A program made the translations under genes and the position numbers. From the NCBI GenBank assembly GCA_037954665.1, contig JBBMOL010000057.1, forward strand, positions 2,914,001 to 2,978,000: 64,000 nucleotides of DNA. Reading direction: 5' to 3'. The stretch is from Laguncularia racemosa (taxonomy: Eukaryota; Streptophyta; Magnoliopsida; Myrtales; Combretaceae). Position 1 is the stretch's first letter, and every line of letters begins with the position of its first letter. Positions 63,383 to 64,000 of this stretch are shown one piece after another. The notes under the pieces were generated by a model. It ran no database searches. It was not told where the DNA came from and worked only from the letters and a program-made list of their open reading frames with translations.

Positions 63383-64000
63383 TCAAATCAACAAGGAATC
63401 TACGAAAGCAAACTCTGACTGATTTGGAACTTCTTCTGCTCTCAGTAGTTCCTGATACTCCTCGAAGATCTTCTCCAATACCATACGCCCATTATTGTCA
63501 CAAATACTATAATCATTAAAATTCTCCGACGTAACATGACATGTAGAAGATTGGTCTAGGATGTCCAAATCCGCACAATCTTGGTCTCCAGTTGGGTCAC
63601 CGCCATTGTTGTTGAGCTTTAGTGGTTCTTTGTACACCTTTAACTCATGGCTACTGCCGTTGCTGCCACTGCTTCCTCCGCCAAAGCCTTTGTCCCTAGA
63701 GATTGAGAAGAACAGTGGAGTTACCACCCTAGTGGGCTTAGGTTGGTGGACTTTGATTTTAGTGGCAATTTCCTCTCCTTCCTTACTGCTTCCTCTTTTC
63801 TTGATGATTGTAGGTTTACGGCTATTAAACTTCCTCATTCCGGGTCGCCGAACGCTGCTCCTAACTGCGTTCGGGGAATTCGAGGAGTTGGTTTTAGGAT
63901 TCACTTTTTTGCTGAGATGGGAATTCCAATGATTTTTTATCTCATTGTCAGTTCGGCCCGGTAATCTTCCGGCAATCAGTGACCAGCGGTTGCCGAGTAG
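63383..64000 (-). CDS. R2R3-MYB transcription factor, 3' part (truncated by window edge)
   Basis: Only the last 205 codons are visible; the gene runs off the right edge. The first 32 residues are the end of the R3 MYB repeat: LLGNRWSLIAGRLPGRTDNE followed by IKNHWNSHLSKK, with the third regularly spaced Trp. The visible L-x6-L-x3-R (LLGNRWSLIAGR) is the C-terminal half of the bHLH-interaction motif known from flavonoid- and trichome-type MYBs. The remaining 170 residues are basic, then Ser/Gly-rich, then acidic (MVLEKIFEEYQELL, ending FVDSLLI), as expected for an activation or regulatory tail. Coding is continuous through LLGN-RW, where most plant R2R3-MYBs have their second intron, so that intron seems absent or displaced. 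The subgroup cannot be assigned from this part. It acts in the nucleus on target promoters. Confidence 0.92.
   Translation of the reverse strand, partial: LLGNRWSLIAGRLPGRTDNEIKNHWNSHLSKKVNPKTNSSNSPNAVRSSVRRPGMRKFNSRKPTIIKKRGSSKEGEEIATKIKVHQPKPTRVVTPLFFSISRDKGFGGGSSGSNGSSHELKVYKEPLKLNNNGGDPTGDQDCADLDILDQSSTCHVTSENFNDYSICDNNGRMVLEKIFEEYQELLRAEEVPNQSEFAFVDSLLI

Noticed and set aside
1..64000. CRISPR arrays, rRNA, tRNA genes, bacterial operon features
   Set aside because: No regularly spaced repeats with unique spacers, no tRNA box A/B pair with cloverleaf, no rRNA core sequence; the DNA is plant nuclear.

Overview
The window is nuclear DNA of a flowering plant, most likely a eudicot. The evidence is intron-rich genes with plant-specific families (a TIC32-type SDR, an organellar Rsm22/METTL17 homologue, an R2R3-MYB), very AT-rich intergenic sequence, and plant transposon classes (Ty3 chromovirus, Ty1/copia, hAT, L1 with an RNase H domain). 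The species cannot be named from the sequence alone.

Layout: 53-5527 is a degraded but complete Ty3/gypsy chromovirus on the minus strand, with paired LTRs, primer-binding site, polypurine tract and target-site duplication. 5533-35580 is about 30 kb of gene-poor, AT-rich DNA. It holds a 250-bp tandem duplication (13.4 kb), two inverted copies of one MITE-like repeat (14.4 and 32.8 kb), a LINE RNase H fragment (22.3 kb), a 1.83-kb solo LTR with an internal palindromic minisatellite (22.87-24.70 kb), a decayed Ty1/copia pol region (25.9-27.0 kb) and a short LTR-like repeat pair (31.8-32.2 kb). 35582-39423 is an eight-exon short-chain dehydrogenase/reductase gene on the plus strand (335 codons). 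43573-47289 is a decayed hAT transposon bounded by an 8-bp near-identical duplication.

48.28-56.5 kb is a twelve-exon plus-strand gene for an Rsm22/METTL17-like mitochondrial ribosome assembly protein (513 aa). Its promoter has two site II (GGCCCA/TGGGCC) elements and a telo-box. Its 3' flank carries a 5'-truncated, internally deleted L1-type LINE (56750-58753) with poly(A) tail and a perfect 10-bp duplication. 60.33-61.2 kb is an inverted-repeat element with an unusually GC-rich centre. 63383-64000 is the 3' end of an R2R3-MYB gene on the minus strand, running off the window edge.

The three host genes have no evident functional link: a chloroplast- or membrane-type oxidoreductase family, a mitochondrial translation factor and a transcription factor. 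I see no operon-like cluster, CRISPR array, tRNA, rRNA or novel multi-gene system. The most informative material is the transposon boundary structure and the promoter architecture of the Rsm22 gene.
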